Origin: an uncultured Actinomycetes bacterium
GTDB lineage: Bacteria > Actinomycetota > Coriobacteriia > Coriobacteriales > Atopobiaceae
Direction of reading: 5' to 3'
NCBI GenBank assembly: GCA_900314645.1
Contig: OMWB01000023.1
Coordinates: forward strand, 1 to 45,548
Length of the DNA stretch: 45,548 bases
A program made the position numbers and the translations under genes. Every line of letters starts with the position of its first letter. Positions within the stretch are counted from its first letter, which is position 1. Under the pieces are notes generated by a model. That model worked only from the letters and a program-made list of their open reading frames with translations. It made no database searches and was not told where the DNA came from. Below are positions 1 to 7,607 of the stretch, piece after piece.

Positions 1-337
1 CCGGCTCGGGCTCGGGCTCGGGCTCCGGCTCCGGCTCGGGTGCGGGCTCCGGCTCGGGCTCGGGCTCCGGCTCGGGCTCAGCCTTGACCTCGGGCTCCGG
101 CTCGGGAGCAACCACGGGCTCAGCCTTGACCTCGGGCTCCGGCTCGGGAGCAACCACGGGCTCCGGCTCGGGCTTGACCTCGGCCTTGACCTCAGGCTCG
201 GCCTCGACCTTGGCCTCCTCGACGACCTCGGGCTCGACCTTGGGCGCGGCGGCCTTCTTGGTCGTCCTCCTGCGCGTGGTTTTGGCGGTAGTGGACTTAG
301 CGGTGGTGGACTTGGTAGTTGTCTTCCTAGTTGCCAT
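1..337 (-). CDS. Lys/Thr-rich protein with Pro-Glu repeat tail (partial)
   Basis: The protein starts at an ATG on the minus strand (337-335) preceded by a GGGGG tract and runs off the left edge, so only the first 112 residues are visible. The first ~33 residues are basic and Thr-rich ([15 protein letters not shown]..., then RRRTTKK), like the tails of histone-like DNA-binding proteins. From about residue 36 it becomes an acidic, low-complexity run of Glu-Pro, Glu-Val and Lys-Ala units ([18 protein letters not shown]). The shape suggests an extended linker between a nucleic-acid-binding or cytoplasmic head and an unseen C-terminal domain, but the function cannot be named. The opposite-strand reading frame here is a Ser/Gly-rich shadow of the same repeat. 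Confidence 0.72.
   Translation of the reverse strand, partial: MATRKTTTKSTTAKSTTAKTTRRRTTKKAAAPKVEPEVVEEAKVEAEPEVKAEVKPEPEPVVAPEPEPEVKAEPVVAPEPEPEVKAEPEPEPEPEPEPAPEPEPEPEPEPEP
81..164. repeat. Tandem 42-bp coding repeat
   Basis: Two back-to-back 42-bp units (81-122 and 123-164) are identical except for the final base. They lie inside the Pro-Glu repeat gene and encode a duplicated 14-residue acidic Pro-rich segment. More degenerate CTCGGG/CTCCGG hexamer repeats fill 1-80. This looks like slippage or recombination in a low-complexity gene. Its 42-bp length equals that of the intergenic modules, but the sequence is unrelated. Confidence 0.8.
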
Positions 338-513
338 ACTGCACCCCCATGGGTTGGTTGTTACGGACTCCGCTAAAAGAGTGCCCCATTTTAGCCATCT
401 CGACCGCCTCGCATCGGTGAGGACGGTAGATATGTGGCATCAGCGTGGAATGCCCAGCTTCTAGCTGCAGCTTATTTCATGTTACGAAACGGAGGTAAGC
501 ACTCCAAGCAGCC

Positions 514-541
514 TTGGCACGTTTGTGCGCCGTGGTATTAT
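514..541 (+). promoter_or_regulatory. Promoter of asnA
   Basis: A TTGGCA -35 box (514-519) and a TATTAT -10 box (536-541) are separated by 16 bp, predicting transcription from about 548 and a leader of about 60 nt before the asnA ATG. The remaining gap from 338 to 513 shows no gene. Confidence 0.55.
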
Positions 542-606
542 GCCCCGATGTAATTGCGGGTGCCGCGCCTCAAACGGCATCCGCGCGAGACGAGAGAGGA
601 GCTGCC

Positions 607-1608
607 ATGACCACGATTCCAGAAGGCTACGAGTCGCAGCTGTCGCTCTACGACACCCAGCGTGCCATCGAGCGAATCAAGCACGTCTTCCTAGCCAAGC
701 TCTGCGCGGCGCTCCACCTCGTGCGCGTTACCGCGCCGTTGGTGGTTGATCCCGCGACGGGCATCAACGACAACCTTAACGGCGTCGAGCGCCCCGTAGG
801 CTTTGACGTGCCCGCCGTTGGCTCTGATGCCGAGGTCGTGCAGTCGCTGGCCAAGTGGAAGCGCTATGCGCTCAAGCGTTACGACTTCAACGTGGGCAAG
901 GGCGTCGTGTGCGACATGAACGCCATCCGCCGCGACGAGGAGCTCGATAACCTGCACTCCATTTACGTGGATCAGTGGGACTGGGAGAAGGTCATCACGC
1001 TGGACCAGCGCACGCCCGAGTACCTGCATGAGGTGGTGGGGCGCATCGTCACGGCCATCTGCGGCACGCTGGACGAGCTCAAGTGGTACTACCCCCAGCT
1101 TGAGACCGAGCTTGAGCGCAACATCACGTTCATCACCGCGCAGGAGCTTGAGGACCTGTATCCCGACCTTGACCCCAAGGAGCGCGAGAACCGCTTTGTG
1201 GCCGAGCATCACACCGTGTTTATCCAGGGCATTGGTGGCGCGCTGCGCTCGGGCAAGCCGCATGACGGCCGCTCTCCTGACTACGACGACTGGGACCTGA
1301 ACGGCGACCTGCTCTTCTGGAACGACGTGCTGGGATGCGCCTTTGAGGCCAGCAGCATGGGCATCCGCGTGAGCCCCGAGTCGCTTGACCGACAGCTGAC
1401 CATCGCCGGCTGCGACAACCGTCGCGAGCTGCCGTTCCACAAGATGCTGCTTGCGGGCGAGCTGCCCTACACCATCGGCGGCGGCATTGGCCAAAGCCGC
1501 CTGTGCATGCTGCTTTTGGGCAAGGCTCACGTGGGTGAAGTCCAGGCCAGCGTGTGGGATCCCGAGACCGTAGCTGCCTGCGAAGCTGCCGGCATCCAGC
1601 TGCTGTAA
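607..1608 (+). CDS. asnA: Aspartate-ammonia ligase
   Basis: AsnA makes asparagine from aspartate, ammonia and ATP in the cytoplasm. The 333-residue product matches the usual ~330 residues, and the start is the ATG at 607 behind a GAGAGGAG ribosome binding site; an upstream in-frame ATG at 514 overlaps the promoter and is not used. Family hallmarks along the chain include GINDNLNGVERPV near residue 50, KWKRYAL, YVDQWDWEKVI, FIQGIGGALRSGKPHDGRSPDYDDW and a C-terminal GGGIGQSRLCMLLL segment, typical of this class-II aminoacyl-tRNA-synthetase-like fold. It is a single-gene unit ending 8 bp before a 42-bp-module inverted repeat and faces the convergent YhcH-like gene. Assignment is firm. Confidence 0.96.
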   Translation: MTTIPEGYESQLSLYDTQRAIERIKHVFLAKLCAALHLVRVTAPLVVDPATGINDNLNGVERPVGFDVPAVGSDAEVVQSLAKWKRYALKRYDFNVGKGVVCDMNAIRRDEELDNLHSIYVDQWDWEKVITLDQRTPEYLHEVVGRIVTAICGTLDELKWYYPQLETELERNITFITAQELEDLYPDLDPKERENRFVAEHHTVFIQGIGGALRSGKPHDGRSPDYDDWDLNGDLLFWNDVLGCAFEASSMGIRVSPESLDRQLTIAGCDNRRELPFHKMLLAGELPYTIGGGIGQSRLCMLLLGKAHVGEVQASVWDPETVAACEAAGIQLL

Positions 1609-1616
1609 CCTCAGAA

Positions 1617-1711
1617 GCGAATGTTGACGCGGGAGGGTCCCCTGAGGTCAACATCAGCTTAGATTACTTGCTGATGTTGACCTCAGGGGACCCTCCCGCG
1701 TCAACATTCGC
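1617..1711. repeat. 42-bp module, inverted pair (locus A)
   Basis: Arms 1617-1658 and 1670-1711 are perfect reverse complements (42 bp) around an 11-nt loop. Each arm reads GCGAA-TGTTGAC-N18-GTCAACA-TCAGC with core GCGGGAGGGTCCCCTGAG. It fills the gap between the convergent asnA and YhcH-like genes and probably ends or stabilises both transcripts; there is no U-tract. Confidence 0.93.
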
Positions 1712-1725
1712 TGGGGGATGGCATC

Positions 1726-2193
1726 CTAGTCCATGAGGACCTTGATGCAGATCTTCTTGAGTAGGGCGGGCTCGGAAGGCGGGCAGGCGGGCTTGTGCGC
1801 ATCGGCCGGCGGCGTCATGCAGAGCTCGCCCTCCTTGAGGTACACCCACGTGACGCGTGCTGCGTCCGCTGGGTCTCCGTAGAGGGCATAGTCATCGGCC
1901 TCGTTGTAGGCCTGCAGCTCGGGGCACTCCCCCACCGGCGCCACGCCGATGAGCTCCTCGCCCTCGATCACATAGTGAATGTCGAGGTAGCGGTGGTGCG
2001 CCTCAAACGACTTGCTCGCCGGCAGGCTCGTGGTGACCGTCATGCAATTGACGAAGAGCGCGTCGCCGTCGATGTCGTGACGACCGGGCTCCAGCGCGTG
2101 CAGATCGGTGGAGGCCACCCACGCGAGCGCCTTGGCGATACGCGCCGCGCATGCCTCCCCAAACTGGGCATTCTCAAGCTTTGCAGCAATCAT
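1726..2193 (-). CDS. YhcH/YjgK/YiaL family protein
   Basis: This 155-residue protein belongs to the DUF386 family (YhcH/YjgK/YiaL, related to NanQ), cupin-fold proteins with a role in sugar or sialic-acid metabolism, probably as anomerases or isomerases. Visible signatures are FEAHHRYLDIHYVIEGEE (the family's EAH...D-H-Y metal-site region), an ALYGDP-like segment and a C-terminal AHKP motif followed by KICIKV. The ATG at 2193 follows AAGGAGAG. It lies 54 bp downstream of the flavin-reductase-like gene on the same strand, with a short palindrome between them, so cotranscription is possible. The true substrate is unknown. Confidence 0.88.
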   Translation of the reverse strand: MIAAKLENAQFGEACAARIAKALAWVASTDLHALEPGRHDIDGDALFVNCMTVTTSLPASKSFEAHHRYLDIHYVIEGEELIGVAPVGECPELQAYNEADDYALYGDPADAARVTWVYLKEGELCMTPPADAHKPACPPSEPALLKKICIKVLMD

Positions 2194-2213
2194 GACAACT
2201 CTCCTTTCTCAAC

Positions 2214-2241
2214 TGGACAACAGGAACTGTCCTGTTGTCCA
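2214..2241. repeat. 12-bp palindrome before YhcH-like gene
   Basis: Perfect inverted repeat TGGACAACAGGA / TCCTGTTGTCCA with a 4-nt loop, about 20 bp upstream of the YhcH-like start on the minus strand and just after the stop of the preceding gene. Without a T-run it could be an operator or an mRNA processing hairpin. Confidence 0.6.
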
Positions 2242-2247
2242 GGCCTG

Positions 2248-2754
2248 TTATAGAACGTCAAGCAGCTCGCCGATAAAGACGGTATGTGCGTCGGTGGCGT
2301 AGAAGCCGCCCGTGCGGGCCAGGAAGTCTGGCGGGGCCAGCGTGGGGTCAAGCCTCTGTGTGTAGATCTTCTTGCAGACGAAGGTGTCAGCAGCCTCCTC
2401 GAAGGTCACGCCGTGCTCGATGGCTCGCGGCGTAAGTGAGGTCAGCGCCACCTTGTCGCCGTCGCGGCCCGACTTGCTGCCAAGAATCCCCAGGTCACGC
2501 TTGTACTCGTCGCCAAACAGCTGGATGGTGAAGTAGTCGTTGTCCAGCATGAAGCCGTGCGTGTACCGCCACGGATGCACGTACACCGTCATGATGGGGC
2601 GGCTCCACAGCACACCGGCCGAGCCCCAGCCAATGGTCATGGTGTTCCAGCCGGTCTCCATGGTGCCGGCGGTGACCAGCGCCCAGCCATCGCCGATGCG
2701 GTCGACGAACCTCATCTGCGCGGCACGAACCTCATCGGAAAGCTGTGCGGGCAT
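2248..2754 (-). CDS. Flavin reductase-like FMN-binding split-barrel protein
   Basis: The 168-residue product resembles flavin reductase-like proteins of the FMN-binding split-barrel superfamily. These bind FMN and either reduce flavin with NAD(P)H or act on small substrates. Supporting features are the N-terminal core WALVTAGTMETGWNTMTIGW, then VLWSRPIMTVYVHPWRYTHGF and YFTIQLFGDEYKRDLGILGSKSGRDGDK, the last typical of the family's FxLSxxxE..A..cG..SGR..dK pattern. The ATG at 2754 lies behind GAGGAGAAG; an upstream in-frame ATG at 2796 lacks a binding site. It reads away from the HAD phosphatase gene at 2891, with a 136-bp divergent control region between. Physiological role is unknown. Confidence 0.85.
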   Translation of the reverse strand: MPAQLSDEVRAAQMRFVDRIGDGWALVTAGTMETGWNTMTIGWGSAGVLWSRPIMTVYVHPWRYTHGFMLDNDYFTIQLFGDEYKRDLGILGSKSGRDGDKVALTSLTPRAIEHGVTFEEAADTFVCKKIYTQRLDPTLAPPDFLARTGGFYATDAHTVFIGELLDVL

Positions 2755-2890
2755 GCGCTTCTCCTCATGTGGTCGGCATTTGTGGACGGACGGCAATACG
2801 GCGCAGGTACCGTACCCCGTCTGGGAGCTTGGTGCGTATCATTATAGAAGCCCAGGCCACCCCGCATGCCACGACTCGCGAAGGAGCCTC

Positions 2891-3715
2891 ATGTCTCGTC
2901 CCAGCGTCAAGCTCGTCCTCAGCGACATCGACGGAACCATCCTTCCGCACGGCCAGCGCGTGGTGTCCGAACGCTTGCGCGCAGCCATGCACGCCGCGAT
3001 GGACGCCGGAATTCGCGTGGGCCCCGCGAGCGGCCGCGGCATTGCCCACGTGGTCCCCACCTTTGGCGGCGACGATGCCTGCATGGCCACGGCACTCGCC
3101 ACCAACGGCATGCAGGTGTACCTCGACGGCGCGCTCGTCCACGAGGAATACCTCCCGCGTGAGGCCCTTGAGCACGTGTGCTCCGTCATCCATGGCATGC
3201 CGCACGTGGTGGGCATCGTCTTTGACCACGAGCAGGTGTATGTGGTGGAGGGCCCCTATGAGCTTCTGGCCGAGCACTTTCCGTTCTATGCCAACGGTGC
3301 CCAGATGGCTGACGACGTCCCGCATTTCCCCATCGTGAAGATGAACATCGTGGTGGTAGGTGACGAGCAGGCAACGCGCGACGCGCGCGATCTTCTGGCC
3401 CGCGAGGTGCCTGAGCTGGGCTTCAACATTCCCATACCTGGGCTCCTCAACCTCACGCCCGCCGGCTACAGCAAGGCCACGGGCATTGACCTCTTGTGCG
3501 AGGCCATGGGCATCGGGCTTGACCAGGTGGTGGTCTTTGGAGACTCGGGCAACGACCTCGAGATGCTTGCGCACGTTCCCAACTCCGTGGCCGTGGCCAA
3601 CGCCACGCCCAAGGCGGCCGCAGCCGCCCGCTGGCATATCGGCTCATGCGATGACGAGGCCGTGGCCGACGTGCTATACGCACTCGCCCGCGGCGAGTGG
3701 CCGTTCGTCCAATAG
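2891..3715 (+). CDS. HAD-IIB (Cof-type) phosphatase
   Basis: A 274-residue cytoplasmic HAD-superfamily hydrolase of the Cof/YidA type, which dephosphorylates sugar phosphates or other small phosphate esters using an aspartyl-phosphate intermediate. Motif I is LSDIDGTIL (nucleophile D12, D14), motif II lies in the PASGRG region, and motif III/IV is VVVFGDSGNDLEML near residue 215, followed by the typical VAVANATPKAAAAA tail. The length is normal for the family, whose C2B cap lies between motifs II and III. The ATG at 2891 sits behind AAGGAG. It is monocistronic and runs directly into the inverted repeat at 3716. The substrate cannot be read from sequence. Confidence 0.92.
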   Translation: MSRPSVKLVLSDIDGTILPHGQRVVSERLRAAMHAAMDAGIRVGPASGRGIAHVVPTFGGDDACMATALATNGMQVYLDGALVHEEYLPREALEHVCSVIHGMPHVVGIVFDHEQVYVVEGPYELLAEHFPFYANGAQMADDVPHFPIVKMNIVVVGDEQATRDARDLLAREVPELGFNIPIPGLLNLTPAGYSKATGIDLLCEAMGIGLDQVVVFGDSGNDLEMLAHVPNSVAVANATPKAAAAARWHIGSCDDEAVADVLYALARGEWPFVQ

Positions 3716-3809
3716 GCGCATGTTGACATCCCGGGGCCAGTCTTGGTCAACATTGGCAAGAGAAGAAGCCAATGTTGACCAAGACTGGCCCCGGGATGTC
3801 AACATGCGC
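3716..3809. repeat. 42-bp module, inverted pair (locus B)
   Basis: Arms 3716-3757 and 3768-3809 are perfect 42-bp reverse complements with a 10-nt loop. Core N18 is ATCCCGGGGCCAGTCTTG. The repeat begins immediately after the HAD stop codon. The next gene is on the same strand, so a terminator or insulator role for a single upstream gene is indicated. Confidence 0.93.
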
Positions 3810-3886
3810 AACGGTTACGCGAGACGTCCTGTTACGGTAAGCTAGCTAGTACCACGCATCCGCGAACCACGAGGAAAGGCACGCTC

Positions 3887-4126
3887 ATGGCAACCCCCAC
3901 CTGGTTCAACAGGCTCTCCGCGACGCAGAAGAAGGCCGTGCTTGCCGTGCAGTCTTCCAACGAGCTGCTCACGTACCTCAAGGGCCAGGGCATCAGCCTT
4001 GCCGCCGCCGAGCGCGCCGAGCTCGCAGCCGGCGTCAACGTGGGCCGCAGCTTTGGCGTGTGGCTCAAGCACATGCTTGAGCAGGACCGCGACGACGCGA
4101 CTCGCTCCGCGGACACCGCCCGCTAG
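3887..4126 (+). CDS. Small hypothetical protein (79 aa)
   Basis: Not recognised. The 79-residue product starts at an ATG behind AGGAAAGG and is predicted to be helical and soluble, with mixed charge (MATPTWFNRLSATQKKAV..., ending in an Asp/Arg-rich tail). It has no signal peptide or membrane segment. It lies 49 bp before the CmpB-like membrane protein on the same strand and probably shares its transcript. The binding site and normal codon use of the neighbourhood make it a likely real gene. Confidence 0.65.
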   Translation: MATPTWFNRLSATQKKAVLAVQSSNELLTYLKGQGISLAAAERAELAAGVNVGRSFGVWLKHMLEQDRDDATRSADTAR

Positions 4127-4175
4127 ACAGCCCGCGGACGCACCCAGACGCACCTTGGCCCGCACCGAGACCTAC

Positions 4176-5357
4176 ATGCCCAAGCACCTCTCAGCCGCCC
4201 CCACCACCGAGGGCGGCACTCGTCCTGAGCCGCTCGGCCTCGGGCTGCGCATCATCTCGGGCATTTTCCTCGTAAACATGTGCCTGACGCTGGCCATCCT
4301 TGTGCTGAGCTCCCGCCATCTGGTGGACTACAACTCCGTCAACCTCATCGACTGGCTCAACCTCGTGTTTGAGGCCATCGCCCTGTGGATGCTGTGGCGG
4401 CGCCTGCGTGTGAGCCGCACCTTCGTGATGTGCTACACGGCATTCAACATTGTGGTGGGCACGCTGGCAGAGGTCGCCGCAGGCACGTTCGACCCCTTTG
4501 TGCAGGCATTCTCCGTCGCGTTCGACGTGTTTCTGTTCCTCTACTTTGCCTTCTCGCCGACGGTGAGGCGCGCCTGCACGCAGCCGTTTTCCACCGAGCT
4601 TGTGCCCGACGGGCCTGACCACTTCCGACCCAGCCGCCTGATCTGGCCGTTTATCCGCAACACCATCATCTACTTCTGCGTGTTCTCCTACATCGGACAC
4701 TGGATGGAAATGCTCTTCGTCACGGCCATCCGGTTGGGGCTCGTCGCCGGCGAGTACGACCCGTCCAACACCATCCTCTGGCGCGACTGGTTCTATCCCT
4801 ATCTGATGGAAGGCACCGCCGTGGTGCTTATCGCGCTGGTGCTCTATCCGCTCTACCGCTGGCTGCTCGAGCACGTGCCGTCACTGGGTGCGTACGTCAT
4901 CTCGTTTGTGATAAACGGCGTGCTCTGCACCGGCATCGAGCTGATTGGCGGCCTCGCAATCAACTCTCACTATGAGTTTTGGAACTATTCGGCCATGCCC
5001 TGCAACTTCATGGGGCAGATCTGCCTGCAGAACGGCATCGGCTTCGCGTTTGTGTCGAGCCTCATAACGTGGGTGGTATATCCCCTGCTTGAACGGCTCA
5101 TTGCGAAGGTGCCGAGCAACGTGATGTCGGTGGTGTTCGTAGCCGTAGCGATGGCGTTTATGGTCACGCTCACGCTGTACCACATCGAGCCGCCCTACGA
5201 CTACCGGGCGCGCATCGAGCACGAGCTGACCCGCGAAGACCTTGACCCCGCCCGCCGCAAGGAGCTTGAGGAAGACCTCGCTTACCTGCAGGAGCTCGAC
5301 GCCTTCCGCGCGGAGACCGCCGAGCGTCTCAACCGCGAACGTTCGGGCCAAAGGTAG
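4176..5357 (+). CDS. CmpB-like 'putative ABC transporter type IV' membrane protein
   Basis: A 393-residue integral membrane protein with about eight to nine predicted hydrophobic segments. The second half (from about residue 170) matches the CmpB / 'ABC-transporter type IV' family found in Firmicutes and Coriobacteriia. The telling stretch is GLAINSHYEFWNYSAMPCNF followed by MGQICLQNGIGFAF, like the family's W-DYS-x-P-x-N-x-x-GQICL signature. The first half adds a four-segment membrane region. The C-terminus after about residue 345 is an acidic/basic cytoplasmic helix (EHELTREDLDPARRKELEEDL), probably a coiled coil. Despite the family name no transport function is proven. The ATG at 4176 has only a weak binding site; an in-frame TTG lies at 4155. 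Confidence 0.75.
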   Translation: MPKHLSAAPTTEGGTRPEPLGLGLRIISGIFLVNMCLTLAILVLSSRHLVDYNSVNLIDWLNLVFEAIALWMLWRRLRVSRTFVMCYTAFNIVVGTLAEVAAGTFDPFVQAFSVAFDVFLFLYFAFSPTVRRACTQPFSTELVPDGPDHFRPSRLIWPFIRNTIIYFCVFSYIGHWMEMLFVTAIRLGLVAGEYDPSNTILWRDWFYPYLMEGTAVVLIALVLYPLYRWLLEHVPSLGAYVISFVINGVLCTGIELIGGLAINSHYEFWNYSAMPCNFMGQICLQNGIGFAFVSSLITWVVYPLLERLIAKVPSNVMSVVFVAVAMAFMVTLTLYHIEPPYDYRARIEHELTREDLDPARRKELEEDLAYLQELDAFRAETAERLNRERSGQR

Positions 5358-5358
5358 C

Positions 5359-5389
5359 AGTGCATCCTGGGGTAGCCCCCTAGACGCAC
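5359..5389. repeat. GCGTCC/GGGGTAGCCCCC palindrome (locus a)
   Basis: Imperfect palindrome AGTGCATCC-TGGGGTAGCCCCC-TAGACGCAC between the convergent CmpB-like gene and hslO, touching the hslO stop. This is a decayed copy of the second repeat family. Confidence 0.75.
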
Positions 5390-6301
5390 TTACGCGAGGA
5401 GTCCTTGCAGCTCGTCGGGCGTGAGGTAGTGGCGCTTGCCGCAGAAGTGGCAGTAGACCTCGGCGGTCTCGCCCTTGGCGATCATGTCGCGCAGCTCAAC
5501 CTCGCCCAGCGCCGCCACCGCACGTGCCGCGCGCACGTCATCGCAGCCGCAGTGGAACTCCGCCGGCATGACCTCCAGCTCTTCGTAGTCCATGTCGCGC
5601 AGGATGTGGTTGAGCATATCGTTGGGGCTCATGCCAGCCTCGAGCATATCGGTCACCGACGTGACGCTGGCCAGGTTCTCTTCCAGCTGATCGATAACGA
5701 AGTCCAGGTATCCGGGCATAACCTGCACGGTGAAGCCGCCCGCCTGACGGATGCTCGTGTCGGTGTCCACCAGCACGCCCACGCCCACCGAGGTGGGAAT
5801 CTGGTCGCTCACCGCGAAGTAGTACGTCAGGTCCTCGCCAATCTCGCCAGATTGCAGCTCAACCTGGCTGGAATACGGAACGGTCCCCGGCTGGTCGACC
5901 ACCACCGAGAGCGAACCCGCGCCCACGGCTTGGCCCACGTCCAGATGGCGGTCCGGCTTCAGCGGCAGCCACACGTGCGGGTGGTTGGCAAAGCCCTTGA
6001 CCTGCCCTTTGTTGTTGGCCGTCACCGTCAGGCCACCAATGGGGCCGTCGCCCGTCACCGTCAGGGTGATGAGCTCGTCATCGCCCTTGTACATTTGGCC
6101 CATCATGAGGCCGCCCATCATCAGGCGGCCGAGCGCCGCGCTGACCAGCGGGCTCGTGCCGTGGTTCTCGTGCGCGGTCTGGACGGTCTGGCGCGCGGTG
6201 ATGGCAAACGCGCGAATCATGCCGTTGGCCGCGGTGCCGCGAACGATGTGGTCGCCCAAACGGATGCGCGCGTCCTCAAAATCGATGATGTGCTCGTCCA
6301 T
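5390..6301 (-). CDS. hslO: Redox-regulated chaperone Hsp33
   Basis: Hsp33 is a cytoplasmic holdase activated when oxidants release zinc from its C-terminal Cys cluster. The 303-residue product has the normal length. The N-terminal domain includes GLMMGQMYKGDDELITLTVTGDGPIGG, a family signature. The four zinc ligands appear as HCGC near residue 251 and CHFC near residue 284, in the expected C-X-C...C-X2-C arrangement, and are followed by a short C-terminal helix. The start at 6301 follows AAGGAGGAG. It lies downstream of cysE on the same strand, separated by 220 bp filled with three 42-bp modules, so it probably has its own transcript. Confidence 0.96.
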   Translation of the reverse strand: MDEHIIDFEDARIRLGDHIVRGTAANGMIRAFAITARQTVQTAHENHGTSPLVSAALGRLMMGGLMMGQMYKGDDELITLTVTGDGPIGGLTVTANNKGQVKGFANHPHVWLPLKPDRHLDVGQAVGAGSLSVVVDQPGTVPYSSQVELQSGEIGEDLTYYFAVSDQIPTSVGVGVLVDTDTSIRQAGGFTVQVMPGYLDFVIDQLEENLASVTSVTDMLEAGMSPNDMLNHILRDMDYEELEVMPAEFHCGCDDVRAARAVAALGEVELRDMIAKGETAEVYCHFCGKRHYLTPDELQGLLA

Positions 6302-6327
6302 GCGTGCTCCTCCTTGCGGCCCGCGTT

Positions 6328-6369
6328 GCGGATGTTGACGCCACAGGGCTACTTTTGGTCAACAATAGC
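6328..6369. repeat. 42-bp module, single copy (locus C)
   Basis: One unpaired module: GCGGA-TGTTGAC-N18-GTCAACA-ATAGC, core GCCACAGGGCTACTTTTG. It lies 26 bp upstream of the hslO start and 29 bp from the locus D pair, making a three-module cluster between cysE and hslO. Confidence 0.85.
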
Positions 6370-6398
6370 TGGGGAGGTAACGTAAACGCCCCCCGGAT

Positions 6399-6514
6399 GC
6401 GAATGTTGACATAAACGGGCCCTCCGCTGTCAACATTCGCAGGAAAGGGACACCGGCTGCATGCCCCATCATGCGAATGTTGACAGCGGAGGGCCCGTTT
6501 ATGTCAACATTCGC
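6399..6514. repeat. 42-bp module, inverted pair (locus D)
   Basis: Arms 6399-6440 and 6473-6514 are perfect 42-bp reverse complements around a longer 32-nt loop. Core ATAAACGGGCCCTCCGCT. Here the 5-bp flanks GCGAA/TTCGC are also self-complementary, so each arm can alone form a 12-bp stem with an 18-nt loop. It sits 7 bp after the cysE stop. Confidence 0.93.
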
Positions 6515-6521
6515 CTTAGTG

Positions 6522-7439
6522 TTAGATCTCGTAGCACCAGACTGGTTCGGGAGCGCCAAACTGGCGAACGACGACCTCCTGGTCCTTCACGCTCACGCGG
6601 CCGTCCTCGGGAATGGACTCCGTCACAAAGGCGCTGCCGCCAATGACCGACCCAGAACCGATGACCACGTCGCCGCCCAGCACGCTCGCATTGGAGTACA
6701 CGGTGACGTAGTCGCCCAGCGTCGGGTGGCGCTTGGTACCCGAGAGCGCCTGACCCTTGCGCGTGGAGGTAGCGCCCAGCGTCACGCCCTGGTAGATCTT
6801 GGCGTGGGAGCCTATCTCGGTGGTCTCGCCGATAACCACACCTGTACCGTGGTCGATGAAGAAGTACTCGCCAATGGTGGCGCCGGGGTGAATGTCAATA
6901 CCCGTCGCGCTGTGGGCCTGCTCGCTCATGAGCCGCGGGATGAGGGGAACGTTGCGCAGGTAGAGCTCGTGGGCGATGCGATGGACCAGAATCGCGTGCA
7001 TGCCAGGGTAGCAGAGGATGACTTCCTCGCGGCTCTGCGCGGCTGGGTCACCCTCAAACGCCGCCTCGGCATCCTTGAGGAGGAGCGCCTGCAGACGGGG
7101 CAGCTCGTCGACAAACTCATCCGCGATCTGCTCGGCCTGAGCGCGGGCATCCTCTTCAGACAGCGACTCATCGTTGTAGAGAAACGCGCGGCGAACCTGC
7201 TCCGAAAGGATGCGCTGGATGCGCATGAGCCGCTCTCCTACCAGCGCCTCGTTGCTTTCGCCGGCGAGGGTCTCGTCGTCAAAGTACCCGGGAAACATGA
7301 GCGCGCGAACTTCATCCACCAGGCTATACACAACGGATCGGCGCGGGAAGATGCGGCAGTGACGCTTGAAGAAGTCCTCCTCGGCGTCATAGCCGTCCAT
7401 GATCGCGTTGATGAGAAGCTCGGTCTTTCCGGAGGTCAT
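6522..7439 (-). CDS. cysE: Serine O-acetyltransferase
   Basis: Serine acetyltransferase makes O-acetylserine from serine and acetyl-CoA, the first committed step of cysteine synthesis. The 305-residue form has a long helical N-terminal domain (about residues 1-150), as in EpsC-like and plant-type enzymes. A left-handed beta-helix built of hexapeptide repeats follows: GIDIHPGATIGEYFFIDHG, then TGVVIGETTEIG and KIYQGVTLGA. The catalytic His-Asp pair is visible in GIDIHPG and FIDHGTG. The C-terminal tail ends in Ile, the residue that usually docks into O-acetylserine sulfhydrylase. The start at 7439 follows GAGGGATT. It is followed by the locus D and C modules. Confidence 0.95.
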   Translation of the reverse strand: MTSGKTELLINAIMDGYDAEEDFFKRHCRIFPRRSVVYSLVDEVRALMFPGYFDDETLAGESNEALVGERLMRIQRILSEQVRRAFLYNDESLSEEDARAQAEQIADEFVDELPRLQALLLKDAEAAFEGDPAAQSREEVILCYPGMHAILVHRIAHELYLRNVPLIPRLMSEQAHSATGIDIHPGATIGEYFFIDHGTGVVIGETTEIGSHAKIYQGVTLGATSTRKGQALSGTKRHPTLGDYVTVYSNASVLGGDVVIGSGSVIGGSAFVTESIPEDGRVSVKDQEVVVRQFGAPEPVWCYEI

Positions 7440-7607
7440 TTTAATCCCTCTTTGCTACTAGGAATTAGTCTTCGCAAGAGACGATAGCACAGGGGTGGCT
7501 TTTTCGCGACTCCTCAAAGGGGAATGGAGCAACTTGGTAACAGTACGGAAAGCAGGTCTGCCTTTAGCCAAAGTGTTACCATGAGCTAACTATCAGAAAG
7601 GACGCTC

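Noticed and set aside
1617..1711. Ordinary rho-independent terminator
   Set aside because: No T-run on either side, and the 42-bp stem with a fixed box format exceeds normal terminators, so it is listed as a repeat module.
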